Part shown: piece by piece, positions 46,441-57,071 of the stretch
Position numbering within the stretch: position 1 is the stretch's first letter
How the letters are laid out: each line of letters begins with the position of its first letter
Notes under the pieces: model-generated
Told to the model about the DNA's origin: nothing
The model's database searches: none
What the model saw: only the letters and a program-made list of their open reading frames with translations
Program-made: the position numbers and the translations under genes
Assembly: GCA_037447605.1 (NCBI GenBank)
Contig: CM074811.1
Coordinates: 1,447,027-1,511,026 of the forward strand
Source of the DNA: Zygnema circumcarinatum
Taxonomy: Eukaryota > Streptophyta > Zygnematophyceae > Zygnematales > Zygnemataceae
Length of the DNA: 64,000 nt
Direction of reading: 5' to 3'

Positions 46441-46880
46441 TTTATCCTATCTGCTGCGGCTGTTGCTCTTGCTGCTGTTGCAGCATTCATTTTTTTTGTT
46501 TTTGATGCTGCATTTTGCAATACGCATTTTGCCTCCCTTGCACCTGCCCCAGCCTCCTTTGCCTTTGCCCCTTGTTGTGTTGCCCTTGCCTTTGTCTTCT
46601 TTGCCTTTGCTTGTGCCCCTCATTCCTTTGCTTATGCTATTGTTGTGTGTATGATTGTATGTCATTCCTCCCTCTCCCCATTAAGTCAAAGTGGCGAATT
46701 GGTTACGCAACTGTTGCAAAACATTGCAACAGTAATAAAGGGGTTCAAATCCCCACTTCAACTTGTAGTGTTTTTTTATTCTTGTATTTTTATTTATTTA
46801 AAGTTTTTGTGTTTTTGCTTTATATGCCAAACATTTGTTGGTATTTTTTTTAGTTGTTGTTATTGCTTTTTACCATCTCC
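46441..46880 (+). repeat. tRNA-like dispersed repeat, copy 2
   Basis: The order matches copy 1, which it follows directly: short CTG tract, GCATTTTGC words, CTTGCC-rich segment, core at 46685-46762, TTGTAGTG tail. The acceptor stem has two mismatches (GTCAAAG against CTTCAAC). The anticodon arm has gained 8 nt and forms a perfect 9-bp hairpin (CTGTTGCAA with TTGCAACAG), so the product could not be a normal tRNA. A and B boxes are intact. Confidence 0.75.
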
Positions 46881-47494
46881 TTCAAAACTTTGAATTGGGT
46901 TGTTGTTGTAGCGCAATTTAGAACATTGGATACGCTTCTCCCATGAATGTACACATGAAACACAAAGTAATGGCTTGTGTGGAATCTCAAGTGAAGATGC
47001 AACGACAAAGACTGGAGTGGGAGAAACAACAATGAGAGTTTACTGAGGCAAGGCGAATCCAAGATGAAGAAGAAGAACAAATATTACAAATATAAGATTC
47101 TCAAGAAGAACAAAGGTTACACATTATTGGAGCAGCGTAAAAAATCTATTACTGTTAAAACATGATATTATTTGCATTTAGAATCGCTTAAAATAGAATA
47201 CAGGAGTACTCATAAAAGTGTGTGCACAAAGAGAGGGAGGGAAGGAGGCCAGGGGGGGGTGTCTTAGTGACGCCAGTACTTACTAAATTGAGAATGAATG
47301 GCACAAGTTTTTATAACAAGACATGGTTTTTATTTTGTATACAAAAAGTATTTTTATATATGTTTGTGTGTATGTATATATGTGTATGAATTATTTGCGT
47401 TAATGTGTTTTTATAAGAACAAAGAAAGAGTAGTAGTTGTGTATGCTACAAGGAAGATTCAGAAACATTTATACAATCTCATCAATTGAAACAA
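46881..47494. other. AT-rich spacer with possible decayed coding remnant
   Basis: The segment 46940-47150 reads on the plus strand as a charged, Gln/Glu-rich stretch (for example VESQVKMQRQRLEWEKQQ) broken by stops, as expected of a decayed transposon or gene fragment. I cannot name it. The rest is AT-rich and featureless apart from a GAGGGAGG tract near 47231. Confidence 0.35.
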
Positions 47495-47880
47495 ATAAAG
47501 GTAAAAAGCAAAAAAGACAACAAAAAAATAACAACAAATATTTGACATATGAAGCAAAAACACAAAAACTATAAATGAATAAAAATAGAATAAACACTAC
47601 AAGTCGAAGAGGGAATTTGAACCCTTTTATTACTGTTTCGCAATCGTTGCGTAACCAATCCACCACTTCAACTTAATTGGAAGGGGAGGAATAACATACA
47701 CTCATACACAACACAAGCATAGGCAAAGGAACTGGAGGCGGTAGACTGAGGCAAGGGAGGCAAAATGCAGAATGCAGAATGCGGAATGCGGAATGCTGAA
47801 TAGGGAATGCGGAATGCAGAATGTAGCAGCAAAAAAAAAAGCATGCTGCAACAGCAATAGCAGTTCAGCGATAGCAGCAA
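47495..47880 (-). repeat. tRNA-like dispersed repeat, copy 3 (inverted)
   Basis: The same organisation read on the minus strand: CTG tract, GCATTCC repeats (about 47765-47825), CTTGCC segment, core 47672-47603, TTGTAGTG tail. The acceptor stem is GTTGAAG with CTTCGAC (one G-U-type pair). The B box is slightly changed (GGTTCAAATTC). The inverted orientation relative to copies 1 and 2 indicates a mobile family, beyond a simple tandem array. Confidence 0.72.
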
Positions 47881-47969
47881 TAGTTGTTTTTATAACAAGA
47901 GAAAAACCTGTTTTTTTTTTTTTTTATGAGCGCGCGCGGATTCGTAGGGAGAGAGAGAGAGAGAGAGAG

Positions 47970-50108
47970 AGAGAGGAATATTTTGTCTGCCCGCCCCGCC
48001 GTGAAGCGATTTTTGAGTTCGAACTCGGGCGGAGAGTGAGATCAGCCCATGTGGACTCCACCGACAAATTCCAAAACGACAAGTAAATGTACAATCATTC
48101 GTACACATGTACCCGCGAGTTGCCCGAGCCAGCTGGCGCGTCCCCAGTGGTCGGTGTGGGATGGGGTAGGGGCCCTGAAATTTTCCCTGCCCGCCACTGG
48201 CATCCCCGGAGGGGCGACAATTCGGCCTGCGATTAGGGTTGGGAGGAGCTTTCTTCCCTCTCTCCCTCTGCCTCTTCCGCAGGCAGGCAGGCAGCCAGCC
48301 AGCCATGGCGCAGGCCTGCGCAAGTCTCCTTCGTCGCCGGGGATTTGAATTTGAATGGCATGTGTAGTAAGGATGTTTTAGTTCAGGGTAGGGGGAAGAA
48401 TGCAGAATATGTAGGATTGAGGCATGGAAAGGGGGAGTGGGAGTGGGAGATAGCGTTGGTGTGAGAGAGGAGTGGGTTTGGAGGGAAAGGGAAAGCAGAA
48501 TGGCGTCGAGAGGCTCGGGAGTGGAGACTCTGAAGGAGAGGCGCGTGGAGGACATGGCTTCGAAGGAGGCTGCAGCGAAGTTCAACTCTGCTGCGGCTTT
48601 CGTGGAGTCGGGAGTGCAGGAGGTCTATGAAGATGCCTGCAGTATTTGTCTGGAAACGTTCACAGAAGAGGAGCCGCTCACTGTAAGTTCGAAGGTCCTT
48701 TTAGATAGCTACATGATGGGAGTGATTTGCTCGTAACATGTGGTCATCGTTTCTAGCGTATGAGTTAGTGGGTACTGATGCTCTGGATAGTTATCTGGCT
48801 CAAGGGTTTGTGCAAGCAGGCGATAATGCTTCTTGGGTTGTGGAAACCTTATGGAATTGAGAAGTGTTTGGGCTTACGTGGGCGCCATGTTTGGCAGTCG
48901 GTGCTGATGCAAAATTAGTACAGTGACTCGGTTCAAACGCTTTTGAACGGAATTTTGGTTATGTCTAACATCTCTGAAAGGTCGTTCTCGCCACTTTTCG
49001 TTTCTTTGCAGCTGACGACTTGCAACCACGATTACCACCTACAATGCATTTTAGAATGGTGAGAGCAGCATATCTCTGGAGGGTTGTGCGTTGTTAGTAT
49101 GTGTCCATGATTATTTTTTGGATTGATACTTTCGGAGGTTCTAGAAATTTATGCACCACGCATAAATTTCTTTCAATCATTATCACTGTCACTTCAGTTG
49201 TTCTTTTTTATTTCATTTCATATTGTTATGCTTACCTCATCTCAACGAGTCGACTTTAGCGGAAAGTAGACCCGCAGTTTCGAACTGGTTTGAACGGCGT
49301 ACTGAGGGTGGGAGGTGGTCGGGAATGACCTTTTAATTTTTTATTTTGTGTGCCTGGTTTTGTATGCCATGGCGGTCGACCTACTGAACATATTCTAGCA
49401 TCAGTAGAGACAGCATCAAGTAATGTTTGAAGGACAGAAATGCTAGCGTTTTTTTCTGCAGGCAGACGCTTGTTCTGCTGTGTACTGAAGTGTTTAGATT
49501 ATCTACATCAATATAGCGAAAGGAATTGACTGGAAGGGAGTGTCATTACGCTTTACTGTATTGCATCGTGTACTTCTCGTGGTTAGGTAATGAAAGTGGG
49601 GCACCCCTAAAGACGTGGTCTGCATGACAAGGGTTAGCTGTGATTCTGGCGGCACTTCGCTGCTTCACATACTTCCTCGTTTGAAGCGTTATTCTTTTGC
49701 TTGTGGTGGATTTCAGGGCAAAGCGGGGACAGGAATGCCCTATGTGCTGGCAGCCCCTCAGTCTGAAGGACCCTGAGAGGTATGTTGAACTTGAACCTGC
49801 GCAGAATCAGTGCGTTTCTTTGTGGTGCAGAATTACGATGCAGCCATAGTTTGCGAGTCCAGACTGGTCAGACATAACGAGCAATTCAGCGTTGTTGCTG
49901 TTGCAAAATCGGAGCAGTTCAAGCCATTCTTGTTCGTTCGCTTTATTATTTAGTTGACTGTGTCCCCATTTTTGTTTCGGCGTGTTTTTGCAGTCAAGAG
50001 CTACTCGCCGCTTGCTTCCAAGAGCAGGCCTTTCATGCAAGTTCTGTATATACACCTCCGTTTATGCGCTCGCCATTTGAGGAGTTCGAGTTTCAGCCCA
50101 AAGTGCGA
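47970..50108 (+). repeat. Segmental duplication, upstream copy (RHF2A-like 5' part)
   Basis: About 2.1 kb including promoter, first four exons and introns is repeated in direct orientation at 51820-54026. Similarity is high through exons and introns, with small indels; it ends in both copies a few bases after the exon 4 donor position (shared GTGCGATTCAAC). Confidence 0.92.
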
Positions 50109-50792
50109 TTCAACCGCTCTGAACCACCACCACCCTTGCCAAAGGTCATGGAAGATTTGGCGAGAAGGGAAGATGCGAGAGCAGCGTCTCCCACAGAATC
50201 GGGGCAGTCTATGTCGCTTGTATCGGGCTCTACTGTCTCAGGCCCATTACCCTCAAAAAAGAAGATTCCCCGAGACGCAGAATTCCAGGATCTAAGACGC
50301 AGAATTCCTCGAGTTTCGCCTCCGGATCCCACTCCATCTGTCCCAGAAGCGGCCGCTGACTCTACACCACAGTACATCACTGTTGAGGAGGGGATTCGCC
50401 TCAACCGTAAGGTGAAGGAGCTGGAAGCAAAGGTCGAGGAGTTGGAGGTCGTGATCCGCTCCCAAGTGAGCAAGATGGATCAGCTCGAACTCACTGTTCG
50501 GCGCATGGTAGACGAGCTGCAGGGGGGGTTTCAACAGGACGTTGTAGACGCAAGGAAGGAAGCAAAAGGTACGGCAGACGTGGGTGATTCAAAGGAAGAG
50601 CAGGAAGGACCCCCTCCGTTCCCAAAGCCCGAGGTGAAAGATTACCAGAAAAGGAAAAATTCTGCAACTTTCAGCCCCCAGCCACCTGCAAAGATGCAAA
50701 AGCTTACTCCGCAAGAGACAAAAAGGCTGCGAAAAGAAAATCGTTGTTTCCGATGCCAGCAAAGAGGTCATATAGCCAAGGATTGTAAATAA
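48500..50792 (+). CDS. Truncated RHF2A-like RING gene fused in frame to gag-like CCHC sequence
   Basis: Exons 48500-48682, 49012-49058, 49717-49779 and 49994-50792 are in phase and give 363 aa. Residues 1-130 reproduce the RHF2A-type start and RING-H2 finger: CSIC, CNHDYHLQC, then CPMC. Exon 4 does not stop at the donor used in the downstream copy. It reads through the intron's first bases into a foreign frame: Pro/Ser-rich sequence, a coiled coil (about residues 230-275) and a zinc knuckle CFRCQQRGHIAKDC just before the stop. The preceding LTPQETKRLRKEN is typical of retrotransposon gag proteins. It lacks the RHF2A C-terminal half. It may be a pseudogene or a new chimeric gene; the RING ligands are all kept, so ubiquitin-ligase activity is possible. 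Confidence 0.72.
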
Positions 50793-51145
50793 GCCTGGAA
50801 AGACCAAAAGGGCAAGGGGTCAGAAAATGGATCACCATTGGCAAGTTAAGAGTCACTGCGAGTAAGGAAGACAGACTAAGGGTTAGGGCTGCTGCCATCA
50901 TAAATAGAGGTTTTATTTTACTAAAGACTTTAGACACTGTAAAAATGATATGCAAACAAGTTGATGAGCACGACATGTTTCTGACTAGTCTTGCATATCT
51001 TGATTCGTGCCTATTCTCAACTGCCTTAATTGTGACTCCTGTATCTTTCTTGAATGTTGTGATGTATGGCAGCTGGGTTGTTTGGATCTTCAATCCCATG
51101 GTTGATGTCAATCTTGTTGAATGTACATTAGATGTTTTGCGTCTA
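50793..51145. other. Probable retroelement-derived spacer
   Basis: The sequence follows the gag-like frame and precedes an inverted copia fragment. It carries no clear domain on either strand. A decayed pol region is plausible but unproven. Confidence 0.3.
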
Positions 51146-51712
51146 TTACGCACTTTTGGGAACATTGTTGCCTTGCATGTGTTGGTTCCCTAGTATGTTG
51201 CTATTACGACCTTTAGCCACATCAGGACAAGGGGACAAGGGGGTGTTGGTGGGGGGTGGGAGTACCTCACTTCCTATGACATCTCGCACTGGTAGGAACC
51301 CAATGTCGGGAAGTTGCTGCATGCTCGTCCTCATCTTCTGCTCCTCCTTGGTGTTCTCTTCAACTTTAAGGTCACCACTACACATGACCTTTTGTGTGGA
51401 GGGATTCCATACCCGATATTTCAAGCTGTCGGTATTGTAGCCGAGGAAGTATTCGAACTCTCTTCCACAAAGTGTCGAAGCGGCTGTTGGGGTTGAACCC
51501 GAAGTGCCGCATGCGGGGGAGCCGCAGATTTCGACGGAAACGGTTCCAGTACACACACAACTGTTAGACGAGGAGAACTCAGTGGAGACAGTGTTGTTGC
51601 ACAAACAGGAGTCTGGGGATTTGGAAATGGCGGAAAGGTCCCCTTTGCGACCAGTCGTCCTCCGTGGTTCCACATCATGCTTTTGTCCATGTACATTTGA
51701 TGGCCTTGCCAT
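51146..51712 (-). pseudogene. Ty1/copia pol fragment (integrase C-terminal region)
   Basis: On the minus strand, FLGYNTDSLKYRVWNPSTQK closely matches the segment after the integrase core of the intact element at 38725-44274 (there FLGYNEDSQTYRIWNPVTKK). The following acidic linker is also copia-like. Neither the integrase catalytic core nor reverse transcriptase is present, so this is a remnant. It lies between the two RHF2A-like copies, in opposite orientation to the gag-like sequence. Confidence 0.7.
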
Positions 51713-51819
51713 CGTGAGTTCAATGAAATTCCCTTTTCCACCCTCTTTCTTTTCTTTTTTTCATTAGTAGCCATGGATCCACACTAAAGCGGATGTTTAT
51801 GGATTTGTAAATATTATGA

Positions 51820-54026
51820 AAAATATTTTTTCTGCCCTCCCCTCCGTGAAGCGATTTGTTTTGTACTGTAATTGAGTTTCTCCGGCGGGGGCGAGAGCGG
51901 CCCACGTGGACTCCACCGACAGATTACAAGACGACAAGTAAATGAACAAAGCTCCGTACATGTGTACGGTGTCCGATGCCGGCGATGGCGGCTGCGGCCG
52001 AACATGACGCAACCGTACGGCCGTTGAAATCGTCACTTTTTTCGGGCAGGTCGAGTGAGCTCGAAGCTTCCTTGCGCTGCCCATGCCAGCTGGCGCGTCC
52101 CCAGTGGTCGGTGTGGGAGGGGGAACGAGCCCTGAAATTTTCCTTGCCCCCGTTGTCCCCCCGCCAAGATGGAACAGGGGCGACATTTCGGTCTGCGATT
52201 AGGGTTGGCCGGTGCCTCTTTCTCCCTCGCCCACTTCCCGCAGGCAGGCAGGCAGCCATGGCGGAGGCCTGCGCCCGTCTCCTTCGTCGCCGAGGCTTTG
52301 AATGTGTATGGCATGTGGAGTAAGGATGTTTAAGTACAGGGTAGGGGGAAGAATGCAGAATATGGAGGATTGAGGCATGGAAAGGGGGAGTGGGAGTGGG
52401 AGATAGCGTTGGTGTGAGAGAGGAGTGGGTTTGGAGGGAAAGGGAAAGCAGAATGGCGTCGACAGGCTCAGAAGTGCAGACTCCAAAGAAGGAGGGCCGC
52501 GTGGAGGACATGGCTTCGAAGGAGGCTGCAGCGAAGTTCAACTCTGCTGCGGCTTTCGTGGAGTCGGGAGTGCAGGAGGTCTATGAAGATGCCTGCAGTA
52601 TTTGTCTGGAAACGTTCACAGAAGAAGAGCCGCTCACTGTAAGTTCGAAGGTCCTTTTAGATAGCTACATGATGGGAGTGATTTGCTCGTAACATGTGGT
52701 CATCGTTTCTAGCGTATGAGTTAGTGGGTACTGATGCTCTGGATAGTTATCTGGCTCAAGGGTTTGTGCAAGCAGGCGATAATGCTTCTTGGGTTGTGGA
52801 AACCTTATGGAATTGAGAAGTGTTTGGGCTTACGTGGGTGCCATGTTTGGCAGTCGGTGCTGATGCAAAATTAGTACAGTGACTCGGGTCAAACGCTTTT
52901 GAACGGAATTTGGTTATGTCTAACATCTCTGAAAGGCCGTTCTCGCCACTTTTCGTTTCCTTGCAGCTGACGACTTGCAACCACGATTACCACCTACAAT
53001 GCATTTTAGAATGGTGAGAGCAGCATATCTCTGTAGGGTTGTGCGTTGTTAGTATGTGTCCATGATTATTTTTTGGATTGATACTTTCGGAGGTTCTAGA
53101 AATTTATGCACCACGCATAAATTTCTTTCAATCATTATCACTGTCACTTCAGTTGTTCTTTTTTCTTTCATTTCATATTGTCATGCTTACCTCGTCTCAA
53201 CGAGTTGACTTTAGCGGAAAGTAGACCCGCAGTTTCGAACTGGTCTGAACGGCGTACTGAGGGTGGGAGGTGGTCGGGAATGACCTTCATTTTTTATTTT
53301 GTGTGCCTGGTTTTGTATGCCATGGCGGTCGACCTACTGAACATATTCTAACATCAGTAGAGACAGCATCAAGTAATGTTTGAAGGACAGAAATGCTAGT
53401 GTTTTTTTCTGCAGGCAGATACTTGTTCTGCTGTGTACTGAAGTGTTTAGATTATCTACATCAATATAGCGAAGGGAGTGTCAGTACGCTGTGGTTAGGT
53501 AGTGAATGAGAGGCACCCCTAAAGACGTGGTCTGCATGACAAGGGTTATCTGTGATTCTAGTGGCACTTCGCTGCTTCACAATACTTCCTCGTTTGAAGC
53601 GTTATTTTTTCGCTTGTGGTGGATTTCAGGGCACAGCGACGACAGGAATGCCCTATGTGCTGGCAGCCCCTCAGTCTGAAGGACCCTGAGAGGTATGTTG
53701 AACTTGAACCTGCGCAGAATCAGTGCGTTTCTTTGTGGTGCAGAATTACTATGCAGCCATAGTTTGCGGGTCAAGACTGGTCAGACATAACGAGCAATTC
53801 AGCGTTGTTGCTGTTGCAAAATCGGAGCAGTTTAGGGCATTCTTGTTCGTTCGCTTTACTGTCTAGTTGACCGCGTCCCCATTTTGTTTCGGCGTGTTTT
53901 TGCAGTCAAGAGCTACTCGCCGCTTGCTCCCAAGAGCAGGCCTTTCATGCAAGTTCTGTATATACACCTCCGTTTATGCGCTCGCCATTTGAGGAGTTCG
54001 AGTTTCAGCACAGAGTGCGATTCAAC
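51820..54026 (+). repeat. Segmental duplication, downstream copy
   Basis: The direct repeat of 47970-50108. Promoter-proximal sequence differs most: an extra stretch around 51960-52080 is specific to this copy. Exons 1-4 and their introns are nearly identical to the other copy. Confidence 0.92.
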
Positions 54027-57000
54027 TTTATCCTTAGGGTGAAGCGGAGTGAAGAATTGATGAAGTCTAAAAGTAGCAATGTGTGATAGATGCTATTTGT
54101 CATACTTTGCGACTAGTGCATGCTTGCTATCTGCGATCTTTCTGTGACTTCCAAAGTTGGATTCCTTCCTGCAAACTGTCACTCGTTTTCCAGGCCCTTT
54201 AGTCTCGTTTTCTTGTACGAGGCTGACCCGAATGTGGACCGTTGTTTTTCTTTTCTCAGCAGTATTCTTCATCTTATCCAGAAGAAGCCGACTTGGAACG
54301 TCGAATCATGCAACACTTAGCAGCTGCAGCAGCTGGGATGTCTCGAGCACGCCTTGTCAGTAGCAGCCGCTCCCCTGCAAGACATGGACAAAATTTAGGA
54401 GGACAACAGACGACCCTCATTCCTGCTGATCGATCGCTGCCAAGTCCTCGGATTACGAATACAGCAATTCAGACTGGCACACTTGTGGTTGGAAGTGATA
54501 GCAGGATATCTTCCCCAGATTCAGGGAGCAGGGGAAGTACAACCAGCAGCTTATCTTCGATGCTGAGACCGTCTGCAAGTGTCCCTGTTGAGACTAGTGA
54601 TGTGGGAGGCTCTGGCCAGCAGGGTGTGCAAGGGGAGGCCATTTTGCATGCTGTATCATCTCCCCCAATGTTAGGTGGTCTCAGCCGCACAGGCTCTCAA
54701 ACAATGGCAATTGGACAGAGTGGGCCACTTTTTGGCTTGGCGAGAACATCTTCAGCAGGATCGGGATTTCAGAGCGTTAAAGCAGAGGCGGGTGGGAGCG
54801 GCAGCAGCAGTCAGAATCGAAGTCCAACTTTGGACAGCCGCGAGAGTAGCAGCACCCAGAGGTCAGTGGCTTTAGGCTTGGTCTCTAAGCTTCTTGTCTT
54901 GTTTTGGAAGTTGTAGTACTGGTCGAAAAGAGAAACATTTGGTTCATCCACTTCACTCGATTCTTTCTCATCGTCTCCGAGATGACCACTCTCCTCCCAA
55001 GTTGACCTATTTATAGATTATGTTGATGCATTGGCTGGCCAACGCAGTGAATCGGACCAACTCGCTAGACAGGCCTTAAGCTGAGGCGACCATTTATATA
55101 TCACTAATTAGTGTTAGAGTTGGCTCGTCAGCAAAAAAGTGTATAAATTATGTATTCTGTACTGTATAGTTTCTAGGGGAGCCATGCTTGTCTCAATCGC
55201 TCCCAAACATCTGTTCAACGGCCCACAGGTCGCTTTTGGAACAATTATGTTGTTTGTACTCTGCACTTTGGAACGACCTCAGACAAGGTATATTCAGTTT
55301 GTGCAAAGTTACAAGTTGAGGGGTCGATAGTAATAGCCTTATCATCTGGCTAGGGCTTGGCCGAGGGCTAACATCAGCCATGCTCGATCATTTGATTGTT
55401 TACTTGTCGCCCTTCAAACCTTACGAAGGTGGATAGATAGCTCTCAACCTTGCATAGGGTACGTAAGGCGACGAGTTCAAGCGACCACGAGTTCCTACCA
55501 ATGGATGCAGCGATACTTTTTTGGTGCTGCCCATCATGGATGGATTTTATGTGTTCAATAGCGCTACTGCCCATCGTTTCTGACCAGAAATGTTTGGGAT
55601 TGTCTTCTATAGGTCTGGAGAAAACTCGCAGTCTGGTATGGGTAGTGGTGAGCTTTCATCGTTGGGGGATGTCTTCAAGACTCGTTGGGCTGCTGCATCA
55701 TCTCGGTAAGCTGTGACCTGTAAAAGCGCTTGTATTTTGCTGTATCTATAGTGGAACTGTCCAACAGAGTTAAAATTCACACAGTAGAAAAGGCTCCTGG
55801 GGTCCTCATTATGGAAAGGCCAACTTGGGAAAGGGGTTATTCTCTGCTGACAACTTGTATGTATAGCTAGGCAATCCAGTCAGGATTGTTTAAGTCCTTA
55901 ACCGGCTCAAATGAACATTTCTTAAACTAAGGCCGGTGCTATCTAAGTCTATCAGAGGTTTGGGTCGTCATTATTCCCAGTAACTGATGCTGTTAACTTG
56001 TACCAATTTCGATTTTTTCGCGCTGCACAGTGGATGACACCCAACTTGAGTGGTGATTTCCCTCTCTGCACTTATTCTTAACGTGTCTTGTTGGCTTGAC
56101 TCTCGCAGGTATCGAGAGACTCTAACTAAGGGGACACGTTCATTTAGAGACCGATTGCGGCTTCGCGGCGGTAGTGTTGCTGACATAAGCGCGAAAGCTC
56201 GAGAAGTGGGAGCTGGGGTTGTGCGAGCATTCGAAAGGATGTCGGACCCGGGTCCGAGCACGAGTGATAGGTGGGTCTTTCTTTGTTCTTGACAGCTGCT
56301 TAAAGCTGCTTGGGTTTATGTATTGCTCTGGGATTCACAAGGACATGTTAACTATATACAGTGCCGATGCTGCTGCTCTTGCTTCACTACCGACTGCTTG
56401 TTCTGTTAGTCTTAAGATTTAGATGGCGTAGTCCGTTTATTGACAATAAGACTATACATGCTTGCGAATGCGAATATATGGTCAGGAGGAGTACGTTAGG
56501 ATCAGCAAATGCTTGTTAGGTTTTGCCAACTAACTCATTTTGCTCGATCGCCCTGTTTTCGTCCGCGTAAGACCTCTTGCCATTTGGCATACTTGAAAAC
56601 CATTGCACTTTCGATGATTTAACCCGGAGTTGTTGGAGGATACTTACTGTGTCCCATACTTATACCAGTGATTGCAGGTCTCACACGGAAAATCAAGCGG
56701 ATGTCGTCCCTACTACAGGGGGGACGTCAACTTCAGCTTCAGCATCACCAGACAGAACAGAAACTTCAATTTGTAGCTCTGGAAGCCCTTCACCTGAACA
56801 TGCAGTTTTTCAGATTGGTCGACAGAGTGGGCAAGAGCAGTCTTCTGGAGGAGTTTCTGCCCCTCTCTCGTCTGAAGGCTGCAGTCGTCGTCAGATTGCC
56901 CCACCTTCAGAGAGTGTTGAAAGGGGAGTGCAGGCCGGCAGTGTTTCTGCTTCCGGCCGATTTACCAGTGAGGAGCAGAATGACAAGGAGGAAGTTCTTT

Positions 57001-57071
57001 TCAAGGTATGTAAACCATATGTCACGAATAGGATTACTTTTCGAGAGGGTCCAATTCAAGCTCGTGGGTGA
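52453..57071 (+). CDS. RHF2A: RHF2A-like RING-H2 E3 ubiquitin ligase (complete copy)
   Basis: Eight exons (52453-52638, 52967-53013, 53630-53692, 53906-54014, 54260-54861, 55613-55705, 56109-56270, 56678-57071) keep phase throughout and give about 551 aa. The RING-H2 finger (CSIC ... CNHDYHLQC ... CPMC) is split over exons 1-3. The RHF2A signature ERRIMQHLAAAAAGMSRAR follows in exon 5. Exon 7 carries RYRETLTKGTRSFRDRLR and ADISAKAREVGAGV, also typical of this family. Arabidopsis RHF1A and RHF2A direct turnover of a cell-cycle inhibitor during gametogenesis; a role in this organism is inferred. The protein is longer than Arabidopsis RHF2A because of a Ser/Gly-rich linker in exon 5. The last exon could instead splice at 57005 (GTATGT), so the extreme C-terminus is uncertain. 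Confidence 0.88.

Noticed and set aside
47890-48585. Minus-strand 231-aa frame, with a similar one at 51924-52541
   Set aside because: Both are antisense to the promoter and exon 1 of the two RHF2A-like copies; their mutual similarity is explained by the duplication.
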